Below, piece after piece: positions 24,358 to 31,209 of a stretch of 64,000 nt of DNA; within the stretch, counting starts at the first letter, position 1, and every line of letters starts with the position of its first letter. Location of the stretch: the NCBI RefSeq assembly GCF_965237655.1, contig NZ_CBDEGB010000001.1, forward strand, positions 1,426,001 to 1,490,000, in the 5' to 3' direction. Below the pieces are notes generated by a model. The model did no database searches. It had not been told where the DNA came from and was given only the letters and a program-made list of their open reading frames with translations. The DNA is from Poriferisodalis sp965237655 (lineage in GTDB: Bacteria; Actinomycetota; Acidimicrobiia; Acidimicrobiales; Poriferisodalaceae). A program made the position numbers and the translations under genes.

Positions 24358-25977
24358 TCAGGCGTTCTGGGTCTGCAGCCGGCGCGCGATCACCTTGAGG
24401 CACAGTGTCTCGTCGGCACCCTCGAAGATCGACAGCACCCGGGCATCGACGAACAGCCGGCTTACCGTGTACTCCTCGGCGAAGCCGAACCCGCCGTGGA
24501 TCTGCTGGGCCTCGCGGGTCACCCATTCGGCGGCCTTGCAGACGTACGCCTTGATCATGGAGGCTTCGAGCGCACCGCCGCCTCGTGCCATCATGCGCGC
24601 CACTTCGTAGCTGTACTGGCGGGCTGCCGCGATGATCGCGGACATGCGGCCCAGCTTTGCCTGGGTCAATTGGTACTCGGAAATCGGCTGGCCGAACACC
24701 CGGCGTTCGTCTGCATAGGACCGGGCTTCGTCGTAGGCCGCCTGCATCACGCCGACCGCACGCGCCGCAGTCTGCAGCCGTCCGTTCTCGAAGCCGGCCA
24801 TCTGCAGGTAGAAGCCCTGCCCGATGCCGTCATCGCCGCCGATGAGGTTCTCTGCGGGCACGAACCAGTCGTCGAAGGCGATCTCGAAGCTGTGCATGCC
24901 GCGGTAGCCGAGCGTGGCGATGGCTCGGCCCTCGATGGTGCCGCCGCGCTCGTCGGTGAATTGGAACGAGTGGCCTTCTGCCCGTGGCTTCGGCACGATG
25001 AACAGGCTGAGCCCTCGGTGCGCCTTGCGCCGGTCGGGATCGGTGCGGGCCAGCAGCATCAGCACGTCGGCCCTGCCGGCAAACGTGCACCACGTCTTGG
25101 TGCCCGAGATGAGCCATCCGCCCTCAGTGGGGCTTGCCGAGACAACCAGGTTGGCAACGTCGCTGCCGTAGTCGGGCTCAGTCACGGCAACCGCAACCAT
25201 GGTCTCGCCCGTGGCGATCTGGGGGAACCAGTGCTTCTTCTGCCCTTCGGTGCCGCCGCGTTCCAGCGCCCGCGTCAGGATTTCGGGCCGGGTGATGAGC
25301 GAGCCGCCTGCGCCAAGCGAGGCCCGCGACAGCTCCTCGGTGGCGATGACCATGCCCAGGTAGTCGCTCTCGGAGCCTGAGGCGAAACCGCCGTATTCCT
25401 CGGGCACCGACAGGCCGAAGCAGCCCAGTTCGGCGAGGCCTGAGATGATGTCCTCGGGAATGTCGGTGTCACCTCGGTGGATGTGCTCGGCGGCCGGTGC
25501 GATCTTGTCCTCGCCGAAGCGGCGGAACGTCTCCGCTACGAGCTCGAAGTCCTCGTCGAGGTGGCTGGGCGCATCGAGGCCAGCCATGGTGGCCACGTAG
25601 GCCGGGTTGCGGTAGGCGGCCACGACGTCGCGTGTGGCATCCAACGCCCCCGGCTCGAGGCCCCATTGGTCTTCGCGAGCGAACAGCCGGGCGTGAAACT
25701 CACCGAGAGCATCGGCGATGAACCCGCAGGCGAGCCGCGCTTCTGCGTCACCCAGCGCGCCCCAGTCGAGCAGGGACTCGCAGATGCGCATGGCCGACGC
25801 CGTATGCGCCAGGTCGTACAGGAAGCACTGGTGCGCATCGGCGTCACCCAGTCCTGCGGCATGGTCAGCGGCCCGCGCAATTGCCGCTGCTCCCGCCGCC
25901 AACGCGTCGGCCGCGGCCCCAAGGTCCGGTTCTGCAGGTCCTGCATTCGTCCCAGCGATTGTCCCCGTTGTGGTCAC
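24358..25977 (-). CDS. Acyl-CoA dehydrogenase, methylsuccinyl-CoA dehydrogenase-like
   Basis: A 539-residue flavoprotein. The ACAD core (from about residue 155) shows VPEEYGGF, TEPDYGSDVANL, GTKTWCTFAGRADVL, LGYRGMHSFEIAFDDWFVP, QIHGGFGFAEEY and the catalytic Glu in SIFEGADE. About 150 extra N-terminal residues form a helical domain. This length and architecture resemble (2S)-methylsuccinyl-CoA dehydrogenase of the ethylmalonyl-CoA pathway, which oxidises methylsuccinyl-CoA to mesaconyl-CoA; the assignment is tentative because other long ACADs exist. GTG 25977 is supported by a TAGCCT box 8 nt upstream. It is divergent from the MaoC hydratase with a palindrome between them. Confidence 0.75.
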   Translation of the reverse strand: MTTTGTIAGTNAGPAEPDLGAAADALAAGAAAIARAADHAAGLGDADAHQCFLYDLAHTASAMRICESLLDWGALGDAEARLACGFIADALGEFHARLFAREDQWGLEPGALDATRDVVAAYRNPAYVATMAGLDAPSHLDEDFELVAETFRRFGEDKIAPAAEHIHRGDTDIPEDIISGLAELGCFGLSVPEEYGGFASGSESDYLGMVIATEELSRASLGAGGSLITRPEILTRALERGGTEGQKKHWFPQIATGETMVAVAVTEPDYGSDVANLVVSASPTEGGWLISGTKTWCTFAGRADVLMLLARTDPDRRKAHRGLSLFIVPKPRAEGHSFQFTDERGGTIEGRAIATLGYRGMHSFEIAFDDWFVPAENLIGGDDGIGQGFYLQMAGFENGRLQTAARAVGVMQAAYDEARSYADERRVFGQPISEYQLTQAKLGRMSAIIAAARQYSYEVARMMARGGGALEASMIKAYVCKAAEWVTREAQQIHGGFGFAEEYTVSRLFVDARVLSIFEGADETLCLKVIARRLQTQNA

Positions 25978-25985
25978 AGCCGCAC

Positions 25986-25991
25986 AGGCTA
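25986..25991 (-). promoter_or_regulatory. -10 box TAGCCT of the acyl-CoA dehydrogenase
   Basis: TAGCCT lies 8 nt before GTG 25977 on the minus strand and about 60 bp from the palindrome at 26050-26096. Confidence 0.45.
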
Positions 25992-26049
25992 AAGCCCGCT
26001 CCCCCAAGCGACCCGGCCGCCGACCCGGTCAGCGCGGGTCCGCCCCGCT

Positions 26050-26096
26050 TTCTCTGTGCAATTTTGCCGCCTCAGGCAGCATTTCTGCACAGAGAA
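26050..26096. promoter_or_regulatory. 11-bp palindrome between divergent acyl-CoA dehydrogenase and MaoC genes
   Basis: TTCTCTGTGCA and TGCACAGAGAA are perfect inverted copies separated by 25 bp; a smaller TGCC/GGCA symmetry lies inside. The position in the divergent intergenic region suggests a common regulator controlling both genes, or a bidirectional stem-loop. No regulator gene is adjacent. Confidence 0.5.
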
Positions 26097-26186
26097 GGCC
26101 TGACCCTTCTGTCGACCCGGCCAGCGGGGGCCGTGCGCCGTACGATGACTCGACCCTTGCAACAGCGACACATCGCGGAGGTTCCC

Positions 26187-26996
26187 GTGACCGTCCATGA
26201 CCGCCCGTTCGGGCGTTACTTCGAGGATTTCGAGATCGGCGACGTGTACCGGCACTGGCCGGGCAAGACCATCACCGAGGCCGACGATCACCTCTTCTGC
26301 ATGATCACCATGAACCACCACCCGCTGCACACCAATGAGTGGTTCGCTCAGCAGGAGACCGTGCACGGGAAGAACGTGGTGGTGGGCAACCTCGTGTACT
26401 CGCTGGTGCTCGGCATGAGCGTGCCCGACGTCAGCGGCGCTGCCATCGCCAACCTCGAAGTCGAGACGCTCACGCATTCGCGCCCGACCTTCCACGGCGA
26501 CACCATCTACGCCGTCACCAAGGTGCTGGACAAGCGCGAGTCCAGTTCACGGTCCGACCGGGGCGTGGTGACCGTCGAGACGCGGGCGTTCAACCAGCGG
26601 TCCGAAGAGGTCTGCTACTTCCGCCGCAAGGTGATGATCTGGAAGCGAGACGCTGCGCCCGAGCGACGCTTCCCCTACACCGACGAGGCAGCTGTCGGGG
26701 AGGGCGTTGCCGCCAAAGGACGGCAGGCAAGCAAGTGTCTGCCGCAGCCGGTAAAGGAGAACGGCCAGCCGTGGGGCAAGTGGGGTCCGGACCGCTGCAC
26801 GTGCGGCGCAAAAAATCGTTGCCGCATTCGCAAGGGTGTGGCCACTGTAAAGGTGTGCTCTGTCAGCAACTTGGTTGTTTGGCAGGGTGCGCCCATACAG
26901 CGCGTGGTTGACGGCAAGGTGCGCAACAGGGTTGTACAACCCAACGAGGCTACCAAGGTGCCCAACATGGTGGGCAAGCCGTACACGATAAGTTGA
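26187..26996 (+). CDS. MaoC family dehydratase with an aberrant C-terminal extension
   Basis: Residues 1-165 form a MaoC-like (R)-specific hydratase: FGRYFEDFEIGDVYRHWPGK, CMITMNHHPLHTNEWFAQQ at the active site, LTHSRPTFHGDTIYA. Beside the dehydrogenase across the palindrome it could act on an unsaturated acyl-CoA such as mesaconyl-CoA; this is inference. After RRFPYTDEA, where such proteins normally end, the frame stays open for about 100 more residues of different character (GQPWGKWGPDRCTCG, RIRKGVATVKVCSV), rich in Lys, Asn and Cys with lower GC, running to a TGA that overlaps the mutY start as TTGA. GTG 26187 has GGAG 6 nt upstream. Confidence 0.75.
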   Translation: MTVHDRPFGRYFEDFEIGDVYRHWPGKTITEADDHLFCMITMNHHPLHTNEWFAQQETVHGKNVVVGNLVYSLVLGMSVPDVSGAAIANLEVETLTHSRPTFHGDTIYAVTKVLDKRESSSRSDRGVVTVETRAFNQRSEEVCYFRRKVMIWKRDAAPERRFPYTDEAAVGEGVAAKGRQASKCLPQPVKENGQPWGKWGPDRCTCGAKNRCRIRKGVATVKVCSVSNLVVWQGAPIQRVVDGKVRNRVVQPNEATKVPNMVGKPYTIS

Positions 26997-27043
26997 TTGC
27001 CGAGGGGCTGATCTCCGACGACAGCGACTGCGTCCTGCGCTTG
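26993..27043 (+). repeat. Partial copy of the mutY 3' end at the mutY 5' end
   Basis: This segment reads LIAEGLISDDSDCVLRL and matches LIAEGLISAADSQLRL encoded at 27908-27955, the end of mutY. At DNA level TTGATTGCCGAGGG is identical. It looks like the surviving tail of a second mutY-like gene or a duplicated recombination footprint. Confidence 0.6.
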
Positions 27044-27961
27044 CGGACGAGCATCCCCGCTGCCGGGCCGGAATCGCGTCGAGCACGTCGCGATCGACGG
27101 GATGAGCGTGACGGGCGCCATGCGCAACTGATTTCGTGGTGGGCGTCCGAGCGGCGGGACTTGCCGTGGCGGCGCACCCGCGACCCGTGGCTGCTGCTGG
27201 TCTCGGAGGTCATGCTGCAGCAGACCCAGGTGGATCGGGTCGTGCGGTACTACGAGGCCTTCGTAGAGCGCTGGCCCACGCCGGAGCACTTCGCTCGAGC
27301 GGCGCTGTCAGATGTTCTTACCGCCTGGCAGGGTTTGGGCTATCCCCGGCGCGCTCGCAACCTGTGGCGGACGGCGACCGTCATCACCGAGCGTCACGGC
27401 GGCCGCGTGCCGGCTGACTTGAATGACTTGCTCGCCCTGCCCGGTGTGGGGCCCTACACCGCGCGGGCGGTGCTGGCGTTTGCCTTCGGCATCGACACCG
27501 GCGTGGTCGACACCAATGTGGGCCGCATCCTGGCCCGCTGGACGGGCCGCCGGCTGACCCCGGCCGAGGCACAACGCATGGCCGACGAGTTGGTGCCGGC
27601 GACCGAAGGCTGGGCATGGAACCAGGCGATGATGGACCTGGGTGCGCACACCTGCACGAAGCGCGATCCGAGCTGCGGTCGCTGCCCAGTGCAGCCGTGG
27701 TGTGCTTGGGCAGGGTCGGGCCAACCCGATCCAGCCGACCGCAGCGCCGGGGTGAGCACTCGCCAGGCCCCATTCGAGGGCAGCGACCGTCAGGCCCGAG
27801 GCCGCCTGCTGGCAGCGTTGGGAACCGGCGGTATCGAGCGCGCAGATGTCGCCAGAACTATGGGACTCGAACATGACGAGACCCGAGCTGAGCGTCTGGC
27901 TCGTGAATTGATTGCCGAGGGCTTGATCAGCGCGGCCGACAGCCAGCTCCGGCTGGGCTAA
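26993..27961 (+). CDS. mutY: A/G-specific adenine glycosylase MutY
   Basis: Removes adenine mispaired with 8-oxoguanine or guanine in DNA. Catalytic Glu in SEVMLQQTQV, helix-hairpin-helix in LPGVGPYTARAV, catalytic Asp in VVDTNVGRI, and a perfect [4Fe-4S] motif C-x6-C-x2-C-x5-C (CTKRDPSCGRCPVQPWC). It lacks the C-terminal NUDIX-like domain of E. coli MutY and ends with a short winged-helix-like tail, as in other actinobacteria. The start is uncertain: TTG 26993 overlaps the preceding stop but begins with a copy of the protein's own tail; TTG 27041 is the only later common start in frame. No ATG or GTG lies before the core. Confidence 0.85.
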   Translation: MIAEGLISDDSDCVLRLRTSIPAAGPESRRARRDRRDERDGRHAQLISWWASERRDLPWRRTRDPWLLLVSEVMLQQTQVDRVVRYYEAFVERWPTPEHFARAALSDVLTAWQGLGYPRRARNLWRTATVITERHGGRVPADLNDLLALPGVGPYTARAVLAFAFGIDTGVVDTNVGRILARWTGRRLTPAEAQRMADELVPATEGWAWNQAMMDLGAHTCTKRDPSCGRCPVQPWCAWAGSGQPDPADRSAGVSTRQAPFEGSDRQARGRLLAALGTGGIERADVARTMGLEHDETRAERLARELIAEGLISAADSQLRLG

Positions 27962-27976
27962 GCAGCCGCGCCGTGC

Positions 27977-28035
27977 TGTATGGCTCGTAGCTCAAGCAGC
28001 GACGCTGCGCTTGTATGGCTCGTGGCTCAAGCAGC
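27977..28035. repeat. 24-bp direct repeat at the 3' end of the UGSC gene
   Basis: TGTATGGCTCGTAGCTCAAG plus CAGC (27977-28000) is repeated at 28012-28035 with one mismatch. The second copy contains the stop codon of the selenoprotein gene, so its coding end has been duplicated into the space after mutY. Confidence 0.7.
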
Positions 28036-28545
28036 TACGAGCTGCTCGATCAGCTCGTCGAAGGCTTTGTCGGCGATGGCGACCATCTCGTCGTCGGTGC
28101 GGTCCTGGATGGGATGTTCCACCCACACAGCGGCCGGGTCGAAGCCGAGCGCCTTGCCCTGCACTTGCGCACCGTCGACGAATTGGACGGTGGCGACGAA
28201 GACGGACGGAATGCCGCGGCGTTCCAGATCAGCGATGTCGTGCACACTGCACGACGTGCAACTGCCTCAATCGGCTAGCGCTTCGATCACCACGTCGCAT
28301 TGGGTGGCGATCTCGTGGCGCAGGTCGACCGGCGCCGGCTTGGTGAACGTGGGCTTGGAGTAGCGCTCGACCTGTAGGCCCCGCTCGGTCAGCCGTTCCT
28401 CCAGCCGGTTCAGAAACCGGTCGCCGCGGGGCTTGCTGATGTCCAGCAGGCCGACGGTGAGGCCATCCAGCGAGTCGGGCCGCGCCACGCGTTCACGGTG
28501 CGCAGGCGCCGCCTCGTTGGTGGGGTCCAAAACGACAGTGCTCAT
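28027..28545 (-). CDS. UGSC-type selenoprotein with in-frame UGA
   Basis: Read through one UGA, this gene encodes 172 residues. ATG 28545 has a GGGGAG ribosome site 6 nt upstream. Residues 1-92 run from MSTVVLDPTNEAAPA to DVVIEALAD; codon 93 (28267-28269) is TGA; the frame resumes GSCTSCSVHDIADLERRGIP and PAAVWVEHPIQDRTDDEM. The result UGSCTSC is the hallmark of the UGSC family of selenoproteins, where Sec and nearby Cys residues form a redox site. A hairpin 11 nt after the UGA fits a bacterial SECIS. The true stop is also TGA (28027-28029). Its partner with a CxxC domain lies 85 nt upstream on the same strand. Substrate unknown. Sec machinery must exist elsewhere in the genome. Confidence 0.85.
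28237..28255 (-). promoter_or_regulatory. SECIS-like hairpin in the UGSC coding region
   Basis: In mRNA sense GUCGUGC and GCACGAC pair perfectly around the loop AGUGU, starting 11 nt after the UGA codon. A GU in the apical loop and this distance match the known E. coli fdhF element recognised by SelB, as far as I recall it. CAGU/GCUG may add a lower stem. Confidence 0.75.
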
Positions 28546-28630
28546 GTGGTCTCCCCTGTGTTGGATCCGGTGGGCACGTCCCGATCGACTGTAGTCGCCC
28601 GTCCCCGAACTGCCCCGGAGGCGGCTACTG

Positions 28631-30151
28631 CTAGCGCCAGGGATCGATCTCGACGCACACGGGTTGGGATCCCACATCGCCGTTCACCCAACCGCCGATG
28701 ACAGCCGAGAACAGGCCGGCGCCTCCACCGCAGTGCACGAGGTGCAGGCCTCCCTCACGGAACTTGGGAAGGTCCGTCTCGGCCAGGAACTCGGGGACCC
28801 CCTCGGCGATGCCGCCCGCGCCGCGCACCAATTCGCCGCCGGGACGGGTCGTCAGCTCGTTGATGCGCTGAGCCGTCTTCTGGCGGGACCAGCCGCTGTC
28901 GATGAAGACACGGGAGTGGTCGGGTGCCACCGCCAGGATTGCATCGAAGCCCAGCACGAGCTTGGGGTGGTGGATCGCGTTCAACGCGGCCGCCATCGTG
29001 CGCGCCAGCGATTCGGGATCGCGTGACATCTGGTCGACGACCGAGCGGGGCGCTTCGCCGGGGAAGGCCGTCACCGTGTTCGCTCCGGCTTCGAAGCCGA
29101 AGTCTGTGCACAGCGGATCCCAGCCGGTGCCGGTGTCGCCGTCGCCGGAGCCGGGCGCAGTCTCGATCCCGCCTTCGATTTCAGCGAAGCAGAAGCCCAC
29201 CTTGCCGGGCTGGCCCAGTGCCGCCCGGTCAACCTCGCCGGGCCGGCCCCCGCCGACGTTTCGCACGATCAGTTGCACCGCCCGGCCGATGGTGCTGTTG
29301 GCCCGGTTGCCCTGACCGAAGACGTTGATGCCGTTGTTCATGCCGATCTGGCGCGCAATGGGGCCGTTGACGATGAACACAGGCCCTACCGGCATGGTGG
29401 TGGCCAGCATTCCGTGCATGTTGAACGTGCTGTTGCACACAGCAGTGAGTGCGGCGAGCACCACCGGGAAGTACTCGGGCCGGCAGCCAGCCATGACGGC
29501 ATTCACGGCCGCCTTCTCGACTGTGCAGTCGGCGAGATCCGGTGCGACGTTGGCCACCACCTCGTCGGGGGAGCGTGTCGTGCCCGTGAGCATTGCCACC
29601 ACCCGTTCGGCGGTCGGCGGCACGAGCGGCAAGCCGTCAGACCAGCCGCGGTCGAACATCGCCTCGTGGACGTCCTCCTGGCTGCCGAATTCGACGCGGC
29701 GTGCGCTCATCGGTGAGCCGCCGAACCGGGCTTCGAGAGCGTCAGCGTGAGCTGGATCCACCGACAGCGAGCCGCATCCGGGGCGCATCTCGGGCAGGCC
29801 GTCGCCCAGCTCGTCGAGGCCGGTGAGCGACTCCCATTGGATTCGGGACCAGCCTACGATGCGTCCGGCTTCAGCACCGTCTTCAAAGCGCATCAGCGTC
29901 GGCACCGTCTCGATGTCGTTGTGCCACGAGAAGTCCAGGTCGGCATCGTGCTGGGGGACTGACACCGTCTCGGGAAACGCCGGATCATCCTGGGTGAATA
30001 CCGTCAGCACACCCCGGGCCTCGATGTCACCCAGCACTGGCGCAATCAGCTCGCATGTCGGGCAGTCCCGCTTCACGACGGCAACCAAGCCATCGCGCAA
30101 CGCGCCCGCTGCATCGCCGTTAGGTGTGGCCCCGCCTGCCTTCGAACTCAT
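28631..30151 (-). CDS. Thioredoxin-domain protein fused to a large unnamed domain, UGSC partner
   Basis: A 506-residue cytoplasmic protein. Residues 1-140 look thioredoxin-like: AVVKRDCPTCELIAPVLGDI carries a CPTC pair and ETVPTLMRF supplies the cis-Pro. Residues ~150-506 form one large domain not assigned to a known enzyme, with DRGWSDGLPLVPPTAERVVA, NSTFNMHGMLATTMPVGPVF, NVFGQGNRANSTIGRAVQLI and LHLVHCGGGAG as its most regular parts. The adjacent downstream gene is the UGSC selenoprotein, which suggests the two act together, the CxxC domain perhaps reducing the Sec/Cys centre. ATG 30151 has a TAGTCT box 6 nt upstream. It is divergent from the flavin reductase. Confidence 0.75.
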   Translation of the reverse strand: MSSKAGGATPNGDAAGALRDGLVAVVKRDCPTCELIAPVLGDIEARGVLTVFTQDDPAFPETVSVPQHDADLDFSWHNDIETVPTLMRFEDGAEAGRIVGWSRIQWESLTGLDELGDGLPEMRPGCGSLSVDPAHADALEARFGGSPMSARRVEFGSQEDVHEAMFDRGWSDGLPLVPPTAERVVAMLTGTTRSPDEVVANVAPDLADCTVEKAAVNAVMAGCRPEYFPVVLAALTAVCNSTFNMHGMLATTMPVGPVFIVNGPIARQIGMNNGINVFGQGNRANSTIGRAVQLIVRNVGGGRPGEVDRAALGQPGKVGFCFAEIEGGIETAPGSGDGDTGTGWDPLCTDFGFEAGANTVTAFPGEAPRSVVDQMSRDPESLARTMAAALNAIHHPKLVLGFDAILAVAPDHSRVFIDSGWSRQKTAQRINELTTRPGGELVRGAGGIAEGVPEFLAETDLPKFREGGLHLVHCGGGAGLFSAVIGGWVNGDVGSQPVCVEIDPWR

Positions 30152-30157
30152 GGCCGG

Positions 30158-30163
30158 AGACTA
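30158..30163 (-). promoter_or_regulatory. -10 box TAGTCT of the selenoprotein operon
   Basis: TAGTCT then CCGGCC and ATG 30151: a 6-nt gap and no Shine-Dalgarno sequence, so the two-gene mRNA is probably leaderless. It faces the TAGGGT box of the flavin reductase 72 bp away. Confidence 0.5.
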
Positions 30164-30235
30164 CATACGGCCATGCTGGACTGACCGGGTGCTGCGAGCT
30201 CCATCGGAGACGGGGAACGGTCCCGGCGGCGTGTC

Positions 30236-30241
30236 TAGGGT
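30236..30241 (+). promoter_or_regulatory. -10 box TAGGGT, leaderless start of 30249
   Basis: TAGGGT ends 7 nt before GTG 30249. Confidence 0.5.
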
Positions 30242-30248
30242 TGCAGCC

Positions 30249-30743
30249 GTGACTGACGCGAGCGACCAGCCGTCCATCGATTCCGGGCTCTTCCGCAACG
30301 TGCTCGGGCACTTCCCGACCGGTGTGACCGCCGTGACCGCCGTCAACGAGGGCCGACCCGTCGGCATGGCCATCGGCTCATTCACGTCGGTGTCGCTGTA
30401 TCCGCCGCTCGTGGCATTCCTGCCCACCAAGGACTCCACGTCGTGGGCCGACATTCGTGCGGCCGGCTCGTTCTGCGTGAACGTCATGGCCCAGGATCAG
30501 ATGGCTATCTGCGGCGTCATGGCCAGCCGGGCCGATGACAAGTTCGTCGATGTCAGCTGGCGTCCCGGGCCGACTGGCGCCCCCATCATCGACGGTTCGA
30601 TCGCCTACATCGACTGCACCGTCGAGGCCGTCTACGACGGCGGCGATCATGACATCGTCGTCGGTCGAGTCGTGGAGCTCGATGTGCTCGACGCCAAGGA
30701 CCCTCTGCTGTTCTGGAACGGCGGCTACGGCACCTTTGCCTGA
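30249..30743 (+). CDS. Flavin reductase family protein
   Basis: A 164-residue FMN-binding split-barrel protein of the flavin reductase (Flavin_Reduct, PF01613) family. FRNVLGHFPTGVTAVTAVNE, GMAIGSFTSVSLYPPLVAFLP, FCVNVMAQDQ and the C-terminal GDHDIVVGRVVELDV are typical, the last holding the conserved H near the flavin. Such proteins supply reduced FMN or FAD to monooxygenases, or use it themselves. The GTG start 30249 is fixed by the TAGGGT box. It is divergent from the selenoprotein operon and followed after 4 nt by the MauE-like gene. Confidence 0.87.
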   Translation: MTDASDQPSIDSGLFRNVLGHFPTGVTAVTAVNEGRPVGMAIGSFTSVSLYPPLVAFLPTKDSTSWADIRAAGSFCVNVMAQDQMAICGVMASRADDKFVDVSWRPGPTGAPIIDGSIAYIDCTVEAVYDGGDHDIVVGRVVELDVLDAKDPLLFWNGGYGTFA

Positions 30744-30747
30744 GGGC

Positions 30748-31140
30748 GTGATCGGCGTGATCGGCGTGATCGGCACCGTCGCCCGGATAGCGCTGGGCGT
30801 CCTGTTCCTGGCATCGGGGGCGTTGAAGCTGCGTGACCCGTCGTGGCCGGGCGCAGCTCGAGCCATGGGTGCGCCGCGCTGGACGGTCTCGCTCATTGCA
30901 CCCATCGAGATCGTGTTGGGAGCGGGCCTGGCGGCCGGGGTAGCCGAGCCGTGGCCGGCGTGGCTGGCACTGGCGTTGCTGGCTGCCTTCAGCGCGGCGC
31001 TGGCGCTGGTGCTGCGCCGACCGCCTGAGGACAGGCCTGCCTGTGCCTGCTTCGGCCGCTGGTCCGCGAAGCCCGTCGGTGCCGGTTCGCTGTTGCGAAA
31101 CGGCGCGCTCGCCGTGCTCGCAGTCGCGGCCCTCGTCTAG
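30748..31140 (+). CDS. MauE/DoxX-type membrane protein
   Basis: A 130-residue, four-helix membrane protein. VARIALGVLFLASGALKLRDPSWPG is the usual MauE/DoxX first helix and loop, and RPACACFGRWS followed by GAGSLLRNGALAVLAVAAL matches the MauE methylamine-utilisation domain with its Cys pair, implying a part in thiol or disulfide chemistry at the membrane. Three in-frame GTG codons (30748, 30757, 30766) arise from three tandem copies of GTGATCGGC, so the start is ambiguous by six residues. It directly follows the flavin reductase and lies near the selenoprotein operon, a suggestive redox neighbourhood. Confidence 0.75.
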   Translation: MIGVIGVIGTVARIALGVLFLASGALKLRDPSWPGAARAMGAPRWTVSLIAPIEIVLGAGLAAGVAEPWPAWLALALLAAFSAALALVLRRPPEDRPACACFGRWSAKPVGAGSLLRNGALAVLAVAALV

Positions 31141-31151
31141 CGCTTCCTAGG

Positions 31152-31209
31152 TCACGCTGTGCTTGTTGCGCGTGGCTACGCCACGCTGTGCTGGTTGCGC
31201 GTGGCTACG
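31152..31209. repeat. Tandem 29-bp repeat at the 3' end of the oligopeptidase gene
   Basis: CACGCTGTGCTTGTTGCGCG plus TGGCTACGC (31152-31180) is followed at once by a copy with one mismatch (31181-31209). Each unit contains a GCGTGGC-TAC-GCCACGC-type hairpin formed with the start of the next, and the second includes the TAG stop of the convergent peptidase gene. It may act as a bidirectional terminator. Confidence 0.65.

Noticed and set aside
28243..28245. Separate 72-residue gene starting at GTG 28245 after the UGA
   Set aside because: This start has no ribosome site and lies inside the conserved UGSCTSCSV region; readthrough as a selenoprotein explains both halves better.
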